A DNA stretch of 64,000 nucleotides from Lumbricus rubellus (lineage: Eukaryota; Annelida; Clitellata; Crassiclitellata; Lumbricidae). The DNA lies in NCBI GenBank assembly GCA_945859605.1, contig OX243823.1, positions 32,437,689 to 32,501,688 of the forward strand, read 5' to 3'. The notes under the pieces are model-generated. The model saw nothing but the letters and a program-made list of their open reading frames with translations, was not told the origin of the DNA and searched no databases. Made by a program: the position numbers and the translations under genes. This document shows positions 1-11,890 of the stretch, piece after piece. The first letter of the stretch is position 1. Every line of letters starts with the position of its first letter.

Positions 1-1640
1 TTGAAGGAGTCCGAAGCGGTCAGGAGTCCGCACGATCCACTTCCGGTGTGGTGTGAAAACATCTCTAGGTATGTGATCGCAAGTTTCTTTATTGGAACAT
101 GATGAAGATTCAGAAGAAGTCACGCTTTCTAATCTAATCTAATACAATCTAATCTGAATTAATAGGCCTACCATAGATCTTATGTCTTGTCGTACACGCG
201 TTAGCTGACATTTTCTCCTTTCAACTCTGCTGCAGTTATCTGTTCCTTGATAATGCGGTATAATGTAAGTTCCATTCAACTGTTGCACACATTGAGAAAC
301 TCCTTCGCTGAGGCTAAAGAGCACTTCTTCTGAGTCCAATTCTCTCAAATGCGCCACAAAATTTACGGAATGAACGAGTGAATCAATGACGTAATCAATT
401 TTTTTATGTAGCTCCGTTCAAATATCATTGATGATTTGATTGATGGTCGATCTATTTTATACGATGCTCTTTAGAGAGTCTAATCAAATTCAAGTTACTC
501 TGACTTCTATTCGGAACCAATTTGGATTCTATGGTTCAGTTGCTCGAGTGTAGATGAATTTTCTGCGGCACCATCAAGAGTATCTGACATTACTTCAGGA
601 ATAGAAAAGAACTCAAATTCTGTGTATACATGTCGCCTGTGAACTCTTTGATTTGTTCTTCAATACATTGAATTCCATAGATTCAGTTGCATTTCTCAGT
701 TGATATTGCCAATGGTGCAACGTTTCAAAGATAACACTTTGAATTATTATATCGTTCAGAGTATCCGGAATCACTACAAACTCCAACTCTCACGTCTTCC
801 ATGCCCTCCAAAAACTTCCGAAACTCAACCGTTGAATAATAATTATTGACTTCCTCACTTCGAATTCAATTTCAACAATTAAAATTTCTATAATTATTAA
901 TTGAACGAACTTAGGATATATCTAAAGCTCATGTCCTAACGCCAAACACACTTCTCGTTTTTTACGGCACGAGCAATCCAACAATCGTCTTCTCATCGGC
1001 CTCCAGTTTATCGCCATCATCGTCATCGTCGTCATCGTTGTCGTCGCATCCCGTATAATCGTCCAGCCTCCGGTTGCATCTGCCGGACTCCAGCATCCGC
1101 CTACTGGACACGCGCTGGATCCACCCAGCTACTTAAGAGACGAGCTCGCGGCGCTTCCTGGCAGGCGCGTATCACGGCGTCGCATCTTGCGTACTACCAC
1201 AGCGTACACGACGAGTGACGGGCTTCTACGGGCAGCGTGGACGGCCCACTGGTCGGTGCTGACCATTCAGCACGCCTGTCCGGTAATTAGCTGCTGACCG
1301 CTTGCTATCTTTTGCAGACCGCTCCATATCTAATGGTCCCGCGGGAGAGCAATTGTTTGCGGAAGATGGTGCGTCTGATTAGAACGAATTTACGCGCTTG
1401 TCAGCACTTTGTATAACGGCTTTTGATTGCTGCTTCTAAGAGGCGTGTGAGAATGTGAAATGGCTGAATAGAACGTTGTATGGCAGCACAGCGGGCATAG
1501 CTTATAATTATGGTATTGCAATAATTATTGTAACTGCTGTTGTAATATTGTAATTGAACATTTGAAGTGCGCTACTCAGGAACATACTTACATGTACCTG
1601 CTTAATTAGGCGTAGGCCTACTACTTACTTGTCTGCCCTA
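1..1640. other. AT-rich non-coding segment with a GC-rich island
   Basis: No gene is recognised here. Reading frames are short and broken on both strands. A GC- and CpG-rich stretch at about 1010-1400 stands out from its AT-rich surroundings and begins with a CATCGT-type trinucleotide run. On the minus strand around 1135-963 a short open frame reads through an Asp run (DDNDDDDDDDGDK) and ends in a stop, but I recognise no family and see no convincing splice sites. The island could be a promoter or first exon of a gene outside the window; that is inference only. Confidence 0.3.
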
Positions 1641-1664
1641 CTTAATTGGGTTTAATCATTGAAT

Positions 1665-1850
1665 TTGATGTTTTCTGGATTTAATTGGATTTCAATGTAT
1701 TACATTTAATTTGATTTAATTGAATTTCAATGTAATTTATTACATTTAATTTATTTGATCTAATTGAATTTCAATGTATTTTATTACATTTAATTTGATT
1801 TAATTGAATTTCAATGTATTTTATTACATTTAATTTGATTTCATTGGTCT
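1665..1850. repeat. Minisatellite, about 40-bp unit
   Basis: Roughly four imperfect copies of an AT-rich unit of about 40 bp, each with the words GAATTTCAATGTA and TTACATTTAATTTGATT in the same order. The flanking DNA to about 2000 holds looser variants such as TTGGATTT. Confidence 0.7.
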
Positions 1851-2000
1851 TCATTGGATCTAGTTGGATGTGAACGCTTATTGAATCTGGATTTGATTGG
1901 ATGCAATTCTGATTTGATCATCATTGTGTTTCAACGAATTTCTTTTGATTTCGCTAGACTTTGTTGAGTCTAATTGGATTTCGTTTGGTTGTAACATGAC

Positions 2001-2573
2001 GTTGATTGAATGTCCCAGAGCATTGATTATAATCTTCTTGGTATAGATTGACACAATATTAGTTGGTCATCAGATACATGCAGTGGCACTTAGTAAATAG
2101 ATCATAATAACGATAATGAAATTTCTATACGGAGTCCGCTTGACAACTTTTTGACAAGCTGGCTTGTACATTGTACAATTGCCTCAGAAGCCAAAGAAGA
2201 AATAAATTCGGTGCTATATTGAGCTGCAAAATATAGTATAAAATCTTTGTCTCTTGTCGAGGACATTGGCATTCGTCGATTGACGGTTTAATGTCAGACG
2301 ATATACATGTACATGTAGAGAAGGAACATTCTACCACAGTAGACCCTTTCAAGTCCAAGGAATTGCAACTGGTGTGTTATTGTCTTGGGGCTCGTGTATC
2401 TTGACCCGTTCCATTCCAAACAAACTGTGGATAAGAAGAATTGCGAGTTTGCTGAGAAGCAAAGATCGATGGATGCGGCGATGCACATGCGATAAAGACT
2501 GAAGAGAATTTCCCAGGGTATAGTGTAGGAAATTGTACGGACTTTGCTGAAGATTGCATTTGATTTCACTTGA
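2001..2573. other. Non-coding spacer
   Basis: No supportable gene. The short minus-strand open frames here resemble no family I know and have no splice-site or domain support. Confidence 0.3.
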
Positions 2574-2915
2574 TTGGAATGGATTTCTTTGATTTATGTG
2601 TATTTTTGTGTATTTCTTTGGATTTCTTTGGAGTTCTATATGGATTTCGTTGGAGTTCTATGGATTTCTTTGGATTTCTTTGGATTTCTTTGGAGTTCTA
2701 TGGAGTTCTATGAATTTCTTTGGATTTCTTTGGATTTCTTTGGATTTCTTTCGACGTCATGCATCCTAGGATTTTATATGATTTCACTTGACTGTATTTC
2801 TTCCTTTTTCTTATGATTTTTTTGGATGTCATTGGATTTTCTAAGATTCCATTTGATTTCACTTGATTTAGTTGAGTTTCTTTGCATGGATCTCTCTGGA
2901 TTTTGTTGGTTTGGA
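2574..2915 (+). repeat. TTGGATTTCTT-type minisatellite
   Basis: Tandem imperfect copies of the 11-mer TTGGATTTCTT, interleaved with TTGGAGTTCTAT variants, are densest at 2605-2755 and decay to about 2915. The apparent 80-residue frame across it is repeat translation. Confidence 0.7.
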
Positions 2916-3689
2916 ACACGACTTTTAACGAACTCTCCATCATAGGCATCATGATAGGTCTATAGTCATCTTGGTCGATGCTTTAGACAGAATTGAACTC
3001 GACAGATGAATTTTAAAAAATTCAATATATTCTAAATAATATGAACGAGCCTAATTAATCTATGAATCCAATAACATTCAAATAGTGTATCTTATTGAAC
3101 CAAAGCAAATTTAATCCATTTAGGCCCTAATCCTATCAAAACCTAATTAAGCTTAGGCTATAAGCAACAGGCCTAGTAACTAGTCATCCTATTCCATTCT
3201 GTCCACATTGAATCTTATCCTATCTCGCTATTGTTATTATTCCACGATTTCAAATCTCGTCAAAGCTATTGTTTCTATAGGTTATACATAGAATAAATCG
3301 TAATCTGTAGATTTCTACAGCGCCCGCAGAGTCGCGGGAACCAGCTTTTTCACAGGTGCAGTGCTTGTGCCTCAGCAAAACTTTGATGTTTATGACACTC
3401 TTTATGAAGAGTTAAATGACTATAGACGTATACCTATTATGGGGTGGTCGTGATGCATTGGTGAGCGCCATGGAATATCAATCGACAGTACGGGGTCTAA
3501 TATGATGAGTACACTCACCGCACACAGTCGGTGGGAAGATGAGACGGCGAGGGACAGGACTGGCCTCTTGCCCTTATCTGCAGAGGCTGAGAAAATGGAG
3601 GCGCCAGTCTTCAAACCCTTACTACCTCAGGGTTAGCCTAGTCTGAGGCAGTAAGCCACGTCTGTGGGCGCTTATAAATAATCTACCTA

Positions 3690-3780
3690 GTGCAGAGTCT
3701 CAGCGAAGACTTGGCCACTGGTTGCACTCTGCCGGTGTGAGTCCCAAGCCTGGATAAAAAAAGAGGGCGACACTAATTAT
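3690..3780 (-). repeat. Dispersed repeat family B
   Basis: Contains CCACTGGTTGCACTCTGCC followed by CAAGCCTGGATAAA and GAGGGCGACACT. The same order of words recurs, in either orientation, near 7555, 12360, 13755, 21660, 29690 and 62450. It is a short interspersed repeat of unknown class, possibly a SINE or MITE fragment. Confidence 0.6.
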
Positions 3781-4448
3781 CTATGATATGGAAGTGTCGA
3801 TAAACACGTGACAAGATCAGAGAGAGAGTCTCAACCAAAGTGCTCCCTTCTGGCGAATGCGTTGAGAAATAGAATTTCCAAGAACTTCTTGTATGCAGGT
3901 AACAGAAGGTTATGTTCAGTTAAAGTGCTACCATCTGGTGACTGTGTTGTGCTGTCGTTGTAACGTATGGTTAAGTATCACTGCTGTCGCTTGGAGCGAC
4001 ACATGTTTTGATACTAGAGATTTCGACGCAATCAAGTTGTTACGGGAGAAGAAAGAAGGATGGTCTCATGTGTACGTGGTTGAGGTAGCTGAAACGCATG
4101 AACGAAAATACTAGGCCTATCTGTAATTATTGTAAAATGCACACGTTTCTATTCACCGATTTGTGGTTTCGATCCTGCAGGCTCATATTTGAATCTGGAT
4201 CAAAGCAGTGTGAGAATTGCCGGGGTTGTGTGCGGCGTTCAACCGCGTTGTTATTCTTAGGACCCCACAGCAATGTCGCTCTTTCGCAGTGCACAGTTGC
4301 ACACCCCAACTCCACGTTTGACCATCAGTTATTTTTGTACTACTCTCGACTGGATCTAAGCACATTTAGGCCTAGATTCATTCCTACAGGTAAGACATCG
4401 CATTCAACGGTTATGGCATTCTCCTGGGTGATGAACTTTCATTATTGT
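3781..4448. other. Non-coding spacer with one unexplained open frame
   Basis: A plus-strand open frame at 4098-4541 runs into the MITE at 4450, so its C-terminal third is transposon sequence. Its N-terminal part matches no domain that I know. I do not call a gene here. Confidence 0.25.
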
Positions 4449-4449
4449 A

Positions 4450-4592
4450 AGCAGTGCTTAAAGTGTAGAAAAGAAGTGCCTGGACGCTCCATCACTTATC
4501 CAGGCTCTGCTGTCCAAATAAGTTGCGACATTGAGAGTTGAAAATAAGTGCCTGGACGCCGTCCATGACCGCCCACCATGCAGCCACACGGT
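4450..4592 (+). mobile_element. MITE family A, copy 1
   Basis: Begins GCAGTGCTTAAAGTGTAG and holds AAATAAGTGCCTGGACG and CCGTCCATGACCG internally. Related copies lie at 17514-17663 (inverted), 37047-37175 and 48668-48817. The better-preserved copies show inverted ends of the type CAGWGCTTAAAGTRT. The element is about 150 bp with no coding capacity, which is typical of a non-autonomous DNA transposon. Confidence 0.65.
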
Positions 4593-5394
4593 ATCCTAAG
4601 CCCTGGTTGTAATAATTTGACATGATTCTCTATCCAGAAACCTGCCTCTAAGAATAACATACATTGTATCTACTGTCATAATAATTATTCATAAACATGT
4701 GCTTTCTGATGGATGTCTTGGTAGGACTGGTGCATTGATTTTTACGTATGTATTAATACGTAAATTATTTTAGACAGTATTAAATATCATTATTAATTTA
4801 TTATTGGACATTGTGCGTAGAACATTATAGCAGCCTAGAGCCAATCAGCATAAATGTGAAGAGTCTATTTTATGCACATTATGCCCTCTTTGTGAATGTT
4901 AATAATAAAGTCCGTTGGACTAAAGTCTTGACGAGCGTGTGTCAACTCAAGTAGGGCCTACCCCGGTAGTTGTGTAAGCTTGCGTTTTAAAACAAAAATG
5001 TTAAAGCAGCTGTTTGGAAGACGACTTTTTAAGGTCTTGAGCCTGCGCTTCCGTCTAGCGAATGCATTCAGATATTTAGCTTTCCAACCTAGGGAATGTG
5101 TTGAACAACAGTAACTGTTCTCTCTTTCTCCTTTAACTATATGAGCAGAGTCACGGGAACCTTTTTTCTCTGAGATAGCCTATACGCAGACAGACAGACA
5201 CGGACGGACAGACAGGCAGCACAAGGCAGGCAGGCAGACAGACAGACGGTTTGATGGAGCGGGAGGAAGTGGAGGAGGATGACGACGAGGAAAAGGAGGA
5301 GGAAACAGACGGACAGGCAGAGAGACAGAGAACTTGGATGGTGTTTAGAGTCGAAACAGTGGGTGAGGTGGGGTGGGGAAGAGGTGACATCAGG
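4593..5394. other. AT-rich spacer with a GACA-rich patch
   Basis: No gene seen. At 5185-5255 there is a short run of CAGACAGA- and CAGGCAGG-type tetranucleotides, followed by a GAGGA-rich purine patch. Confidence 0.4.
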
Positions 5395-5470
5395 ATAGGA
5401 TTTGTTTACAGGCTCCTGAAGATCAATCTGCACCACCGTGGTTGGACTGGGAGCGCCTCAGAGTGGACTT
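5395..5470 (+). repeat. CR1-like LINE 3' end fragment
   Basis: Reads through LLKINLHHRGWTGSAS in one frame and carries the word GGTTGGACTGGGAGCGCCTC, which closes the LINE copies near 26,900, 27,850, 58,790 and 60,280. It is followed by AATGAATTAATGAATAAATG, a simple tail. Only the extreme 3' end is present. Confidence 0.6.
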
Positions 5471-5975
5471 CTCGAATGACGCCATTTAAATTCTTGAAAT
5501 GAATTAATGAATAAATGAATTAATGAATAAATAATTTGCTCAAAGCAAAACTGTGCTGATAAGAAGTTTTAACTGCAATTTAAACTGAAGCCGGAACGAT
5601 CTAAAAACAACATTGATAGGCCTAGCCTACGTCAGTTTCTGACTCAAATCAAAAACCAAAGCTGTTAATTCGTGACAGAATCAGCTAAAATTAATCGGTT
5701 TCACACTGAAACAAAATAATATAGCAATCTATAGTTTCAAGCTAACTTCGAAACACTTACGGACGACTTGGTTATCGAACCGAAACGGTTTCAGTCCAAA
5801 CAGTAGGCCTATTAACAGAAACCGATTTTGATGTTGCGTTATGAGTTCGGTGTGTGCTTCGAGGTACATGTGGGCCCACACATCCGGATGATAATGGTGT
5901 GGTAATGTCTACGAAGCTCATCATAGATGAAAGACTTGTTGGACTAATAGATTTCCAGCGCAGATTGGTTTTTGA

Positions 5976-6175
5976 TTGAGCGGGGAGGAAATGAAGGAGA
6001 TGGAGGAGGAGAGGAGGAGGAGACTAGAAGCAGGGGAGGGAGAAGGAAGGGATGGGAGGGAAAGGAGGAGACTTGAGAAGAGGAAGAGTAGTAGGAGGAG
6101 GAGGAGGAGGAGGAGGAGGAGAAGCAGGAAAAGTAGGAGGAGAATGTGCCTAGGGTCGAGGAGTAAGAAGGCTTA
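5976..6175 (+). repeat. GGA-rich purine tract
   Basis: Nearly pure purine sequence of GGA and GAAG triplets. The Arg/Glu-rich translation of this stretch is low-complexity and is not called as a protein. Confidence 0.75.
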
Positions 6176-7200
6176 AAGAACCATTTTAAAAGAATCGTAG
6201 GTAGGCTATAGGAGATCGAGACAAAAGAACAATAAGATGAAAGGGAGGAGGATTTGTGAGGAGAATATAGCCTACGCCATTATTTTAGGAAGGGAATGGA
6301 TTAGGAACGAGATAAAGTTAGTTGATAAGAAATCAAGGAGCAACGAGAGGAGTAATAAGAGAATAAGATTATAGATAAAAGGGAATAAAAAGGAGGAGGA
6401 GGAGGAGGATATGGAAAAGTAGGAGGAATAGAATGATCACGGTAGTATAATGGGATAGGAGTCATAGGATTGAGAGGGAGAAGAGGGTGTACGACAGGAT
6501 CTGTCGGTTGCGAGATGGCGTGTGGATGAGAACCCCCGCGAGCCAGTAATAACCAGTGGTGTAGTTGGGCGGGAACGCCTTTCCCCCACTTTTTTCCAGG
6601 GAGGGAACGCGATCCCTCAGTACCCTCACTATTTTGCAGCATTTCTGCTGAAATAAATGAACAAAGAAGACTCACAGTTTCAACTGCTTACTTAGGCCTA
6701 CTGGAGCCTTTCCCATGCAGTTTCGCAGATTTAGCCTATGTGTTGGCGTTATACTAAATATTCTATGTAAATGGCGTCTAAGCGTCCGTCTGTTGTAATT
6801 TTGTAAATAAAAGATAATGATAGGCCCCCTAAATGAAAATAGTACAGTAGTACCGTAATAACAATAAATTAATAGGGAAATTGAGAAACAAATTTGCAAG
6901 CCTAATATGAAGCGGACAATCTAAAGATCAGCAGTCTGCAGCCGTGGCACTAGAAACCAAAGTAGGCTAACCACACATTTTGATTCTCTTGAACCTTTTG
7001 TCACAACTGATTCAACGCCAACTACAGAGAATGTTTTCCCAGATGTCTGGACTACCGGCCAATGGGCTCAAAAAACGAAGGATTATCCTTGGTTGGACTG
7101 CCGTGATGGAAAACTTGGATGCAAGATACATGTAGGCTATGTAAAAAAAGTGGCTCTGTCTATCCACACTGTACTTTAGCATTAAGCCTGTACTATCTGT
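6176..7200. other. Non-coding spacer
   Basis: No gene recognised. A second GGA-rich patch lies near 6390-6410. The remainder is AT-rich sequence with short frames lacking domain support. Confidence 0.35.
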
Positions 7201-7204
7201 ACAT

Positions 7205-7275
7205 TAATTCATTCTGAGAATTTATATAGCGCCTCTTCAAGATACAACTACTCAGAGGCGCTCTTTGCGCTGGCC
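7205..7275 (-). repeat. LINE/SINE 3' tail, inverted
   Basis: TATATAGCGCCTCTTCAAG followed by CTACTCAGAGGCGCTC is the reverse complement of the GAGCGCCTCTGAGTAG...CTTGAAGGGGCGCTATATAAA tail shared by the SINEs and the CR1-like LINE of this window. Confidence 0.6.
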
Positions 7276-7655
7276 GGATGGTATGGAAACTGCAGCTATA
7301 TGCATGTTTGAATACCTGAATACAATATGTTACAAGTAACAAATTCCTATGTATAAATTTGCATAATTACATTTATTAATTTTTTGTTATTTTTTTACAT
7401 TCAACAGTTTCAAAAATAGCAGCGCTCACACTATGCAAAATTCTTGCAAGATTGCACTTTTGCTACAGTTGCTACTTCAATTTCCAGGCGTTCCCCCACT
7501 TCATGTTTTAAGACTACACCACTGGTAATAACTGATTCCTATACTTTAGAGTACTCTTGTAGTGCCAGCCACAATCGTGGAAAAAGGAGCAGGGATATGC
7601 TAATCATCTTTGTTATTACATGCTGTCCTTAAACAATTATTTATAAAGTAAATAA

Positions 7656-7960
7656 CTTAGAATGAAATTATTTGCAAGATGTCCACCTTTTTATTGCGAA
7701 TCTCGAGTGCTATATATTTGCCGTACTGGTCAATTTTGTGTTTTCATGGGTAGCATTAAGCCGTTAAGTTAAGGTATCGACGTAAACGGCTTTGACAGCC
7801 ACAGTATGTAGAGCTAATAACAATGAACGTTTATTGTTTGATGGAAATGTGTGATTGCCCTTGCCTTCATCCTGATTTTGTCATCTTCGAAAATCAAAAA
7901 ATACTTCTTGTCTGAAATAGGAATTCGACGTCAGCGGTCGGGTGTTCTAGCTCCAGTGTT
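7656..7960 (+). repeat. Direct duplication, copy 1
   Basis: About 305 bp repeated with only scattered substitutions at 8071-8371. Both copies start at ACTTA(G/C)AATGAAATTATTTG and end at GTTCTAGCTCCAGTGTT. No frame is preserved between them. Confidence 0.85.
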
Positions 7961-8070
7961 GGCTATGTGCTGCAGAAACGTGCGGGACCTTAGTAGACCT
8001 ATCAATTAATTCTTCATCTCATACCTTTACTTGAAGGAGCGCTATATAAATGTCCGAATGAATGAATGAA
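7961..8070 (+). repeat. LINE/SINE 3' tail between the two copies
   Basis: CTTGAAGGAGCGCTATATAAATG followed by GAATGAATGAATG is the common retroposon tail. It separates the two copies and may mark the retroposon that was present when the segment duplicated. Confidence 0.55.
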
Positions 8071-8371
8071 CTTACAATGAAATTATTTGTAAGACACCTT
8101 TTTATTGCGAATTCCGAGTGCTATATATAGGCCGTACTGGTCAATTTTGTGTTTAGATGGGCAGCGTTAAGTCGTTAAGTTAAGGTATCGACGTAAACGG
8201 CTTTGACAGCCACAGTATGTAGATCTAATAACAGTGAACGTTTATTGTCTGATGGAAATGTGTGATTGCCCTTGCCTTCATCCTGATTTTGTCATCTTCG
8301 AAAATCAAAAAATACTTCTTGTCTGAAATAGGAATTCGACGTCAGCGGTCGGGTGTTCTAGCTCCAGTGTT
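8071..8371 (+). repeat. Direct duplication, copy 2
   Basis: Second copy of the segment at 7656-7960, offset by about 411 bp. It differs by isolated substitutions and a few small indels, so the event looks fairly recent. Confidence 0.85.
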
Positions 8372-8507
8372 TATCGAACTTGATCATGTAGGCTCTAATG
8401 AGAGTGGAAATACGAAGTAGAACTGGCTAAGTATTAAGCTTATGGTAAGCTGAGGTCATCTCTGGTAGGCAATGGAGGTAATTTAAGATAAGGCAGGCAA
8501 GACATCC

Positions 8508-8656
8508 CTTCCTCCCTCCCTCCGTCCCTCCCTCCCTCCGTCTCTCCATCTGTCTCTCTGTCTTTCTGTCTCTCTGTCTCTGTCTCTGTTTCTGTCTTTG
8601 TCTCTGTCTCTGTCTGTCTCTCTCTATCTCTCTCTCTGTCTGTCGGTCTGTCTGTC

Positions 8657-8723
<67 letters not shown>

Positions 8724-8735
8724 ATCTGTGCGGGT
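8508..8735 (+). repeat. CT/CTGT microsatellite
   Basis: CCTC- and CTGT-type tetranucleotide runs ending in a long (CT)n. The Ser/Leu/Val-rich frames across it are repeat translation. Confidence 0.85.
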
Positions 8736-9084
8736 CTCTGTTCATATTTTGTTTCTGTCTTTCTGTTTGTTCTTCCGTCAGTCTGATGTCTGGAAAAACA
8801 CAGATTGTTCCTTAATTGTTTATCTTAACCTTAACACCATCTTCCATCTTCCATCCTCCATCTCATCCACTCACATCCACTTCCCGCTCTCGATGTCAAT
8901 CCGCGGAATCTCTCTCTCCAGTGGGAATCTGGAATCACACGTGCAAAACACACTTCCACTTAAACACCCAGCAGCGTCCACGACCAACGCATTATGCCTC
9001 GTTCTCTGTCTCTCCAAGTCTACAACAGTTACTGTCTGGGGGCCTGCCTGTCTGTCTGCCCTCGATGTCCATGAATAGGCCGCA

Positions 9085-9300
9085 ATGATTCATGTATGTA
9101 TATATATGTGTGTGTATACATGTATGTCTGTAATGTATGCATGTATGTATGCATCTCTACTTAAATTCTTTGATGGCATTTGATTTATGAATACAATGTC
9201 ATGATTGCATCAATGCATGTTATGTATGAATGAATGAATGAATGAATGAATGAATGAATGAATGAATGAATGAATGTACATGTATGTGTGGATATGTAAG
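9085..9300 (+). repeat. ATGT and GAAT tetranucleotide runs
   Basis: ATGTATGT-rich stretch, then about a dozen copies of GAAT at 9226-9276. Confidence 0.75.
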
Positions 9301-9589
9301 CATGTATCTATGCAATGTATGCATCCATGCATACATACTTAGTACACAACACATACACGATATGCATGCATTACGATACTGCAACTGACGTAGTTTTTCT
9401 GTTGACGTCACGTGATTAACGCAGCCATGGACGGTTTGCCCCTGTTGGACGTCATTGGCGTCTCTCTCAATCAAAGAACCCTTTGATCTGTGTCCGCCTG
9501 CCTTTGAAGTGGCCGACCGCAGATTGGAATCGTACGTCAATCAAAACGTCGTCCAGAAATTAACTCTGATTTTCTATTTGCAACACCTT

Positions 9590-10035
9590 CCACCCTTCCT
9601 ACTTTTCCACCACCCCTCGTTATCCTCCGCCTCCTCCTGCTCCTGCTCCTGCTCCTCCTCCTCCTGCTACTACTCCTTCTAGCCCTCCTTCTTTTGCTCC
9701 TCCTGCTCCTCCTTTTTCTCCACTTCCTCCTGCTACTTCTTCTGTTCTCCCTGCTCCTCCTGCTCCTCCTCATCTTTCTCCACCTCCTCCCGCTACTCCT
9801 CCTGCTCTCTCTGCTTCTCCAGCTCCTCCTCTTCATCTTCCTTCTCCTCCTCCTGCTCCTGATCCTCCTGCTCCTGCTCCACCTCCTCCTGCTACTCCTC
9901 CTGCTCTCCTGCTCCTCCTGCTCCTCCTTATCTTCCTCCACCTCCTCCTGCTACTCCTTCTGCTCCCCTGCTCCTCTTGCTCCTCCTCAACTTCCTCCAC
10001 CTCCTCCTGCTACTCCTGCTCCTTCTCCTCGTCAA
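9590..10035 (+). repeat. Pyrimidine-rich CTC/TGCTCC tract
   Basis: About 440 bp of almost pure pyrimidine, CTCCTGCTCCTC-type triplets. It is open in all frames only because it lacks stop codons, so no protein is called. Confidence 0.8.
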
Positions 10036-10084
10036 TTGAGCTGTGATAAATTAGCATGTCTGTGAAATTAGTTAAACGACCTTG

Positions 10085-10650
10085 TCCTTTTGAGTCATGG
10101 TAAATGACATTGCCCACGAAATGAGTCATTTGCCTTTGCTTGCTGAACTATTTTGAATGACTTTGCCTTTTAAATGAGCCAAACGGCCTTGTCCCTTGAG
10201 GCTCAACCAATGGTCTTGCCTTTGAATTGAGTGAAACGACTTTGTTGCTGAGTTGTGATAAATGACCTTGCCTTTGAAATGAATCAATGACTTTGTTGAT
10301 TAGTTATGATAACTGACCATGCCTTTGAATTGAGTGAAACGACTTTGTTGCTGAGTTATGCTAAATGATCAAGATTGCCTTTGAAATAAATCAAATGACT
10401 TTGTTGCTGAGTTATGATAAATGACCTTGCCTTTGAATTTTGATAAATGACCTTGCCTTTGAATTGAGTGAAACGATTTTTGTTGCTGAGTTATGCTAAA
10501 TGGCAGTGCCTTTGAATTGAATGAAACGACTTTGTTGCCTGAGTTATGATAAATGACATTGCCTTTGAATTGAGTGAAACGACTTTGCTGCTGAATTGTG
10601 CTAAATGACCTAGCCTTTGAATTGAGTGAAACGACCTTGCCCCTCGAACA
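10085..10650 (+). repeat. Minisatellite, about 52-bp unit
   Basis: Ten or eleven imperfect units, each holding TGCCTTTGAATTGAGTG, AAACGACTTTGTTGCTGAG and TTATGATAAATGACCT in order. Units vary by substitutions and by truncation. The minus-strand 117-residue frame here is a translation of the repeat. Confidence 0.8.
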
Positions 10651-11150
10651 AAAAACATATGACCATGCAATTATACCTCTAAGGACAAGTACCTGTACAA
10701 AGTGCATGACACTTTCATTCATTCACACATATTTCAAACTCTCAGTCCATCTAGTTTCGTTAGCGAATTAAAGTGAATCATAAAAGCCGCGACGTTATCA
10801 AGGAAAGCAGTTCAAGTTTTTGTATATCTCCATGGCATTCACTCGCATTCAGAGACCTTGAATTTTTAACAAGAAAACTATTAAAACTACATGTACTTAT
10901 AATTATTATAGGCCAATGTCTCAATTTTGTACAATTTATTCAGTAAAACGTTAATAATTTTTTTTTAAATAACAAGATGAGAATTAAGAATAAAGTATTT
11001 CTTGAATTTCCATAATGTTTTACGGATATAATATTCGTTGGCAGTTTCAATATTTGTTAATATTTGTGAATATTTGAAAATCTTATTATATGTAAAAATT
11101 ATTCGAATACTCGATCTATGCCTATTTTACTACCAGCTTTTCCCTCTTTT
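10651..11150. other. AT-rich spacer
   Basis: No gene or recognisable repeat, apart from a poly-T run and AATATTTG-rich stretch near 11,040-11,090. Confidence 0.35.
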
Positions 11151-11154
11151 TAGT

Positions 11155-11890
11155 CTCTCTCTTGACATCTGTCTCTGTCTATCTGCCTCTGTATCTGTGT
11201 CTCTGTTTCTGTCTCTGTCTGTTTGTCTGTCTCTCTCTCTTTCTGTGAATCAATTTGTTCATTCGCTTCAGCCTGTCTGTCTGTTTGTCTGTGCAGAGGA
11301 TTGCCTTCTGTAAGTCTCTCTTTGTCTTTGGTTGTTGTCTGTCTGTCAGTCTGTGTCTGTCTGTGCGTCTTGCTAGAAGTTTACTTTTTGTCACAAAGTG
11401 ATATCGTTCTGTGTGTCTGTCTGTGTGAGTTTGTCCACCTTTCTGCCCGTATGTTTGTCTATCCTTGTAGCCAGTTTCATTCTGTGTGTGCTTGTCCGCA
11501 TGCTTGTCAGTCTGAGTGTCAGTTTGTGTCTATGCCTTTGGCTTTCTGGACGGTTGTACACATTCTATAAATCTGCTAGACATATGTCCGTCCGTCTGTC
11601 TGTCCGTCTGTCTGTCTGTCTTTCGTTCTGTCTGCCCATGTCTGTTTATCTAGACTATAATGTCTGTCTGTCTTTTTGTCCGTCTGTCTGTCTTTCGTTC
11701 TGTCTGCCTATGTCTGTTTATCTCGACTATATGCCTGTCTGTCTGTCTTTCTATCCGTTTGTCTGTCTGTCTTTCGTTCTGTCTGCCTATGTCTGTTTAT
11801 CTCGACTATATGCCTGTCTTTCTGTCTTTCTATCCGTTTGTCTGTATGTCTTTCGTTCTGTCTGCCTATGTCTGTTTATCTAGACGTCAA
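11155..11890 (+). repeat. CTGT microsatellite with 75-80-bp higher-order unit
   Basis: CTGT/CTCT repeats throughout. From about 11,580 a longer unit appears, marked by CTTTCGTTCTGTCTGCC then TGTTTATCT(A/C)GACTATA, repeated three to four times. The shared anchor words show that the longer unit was amplified as a block. Confidence 0.75.

Noticed and set aside
4098..4541. 147-codon plus-strand frame
   Set aside because: Its end lies in MITE family A and the rest has no family similarity.
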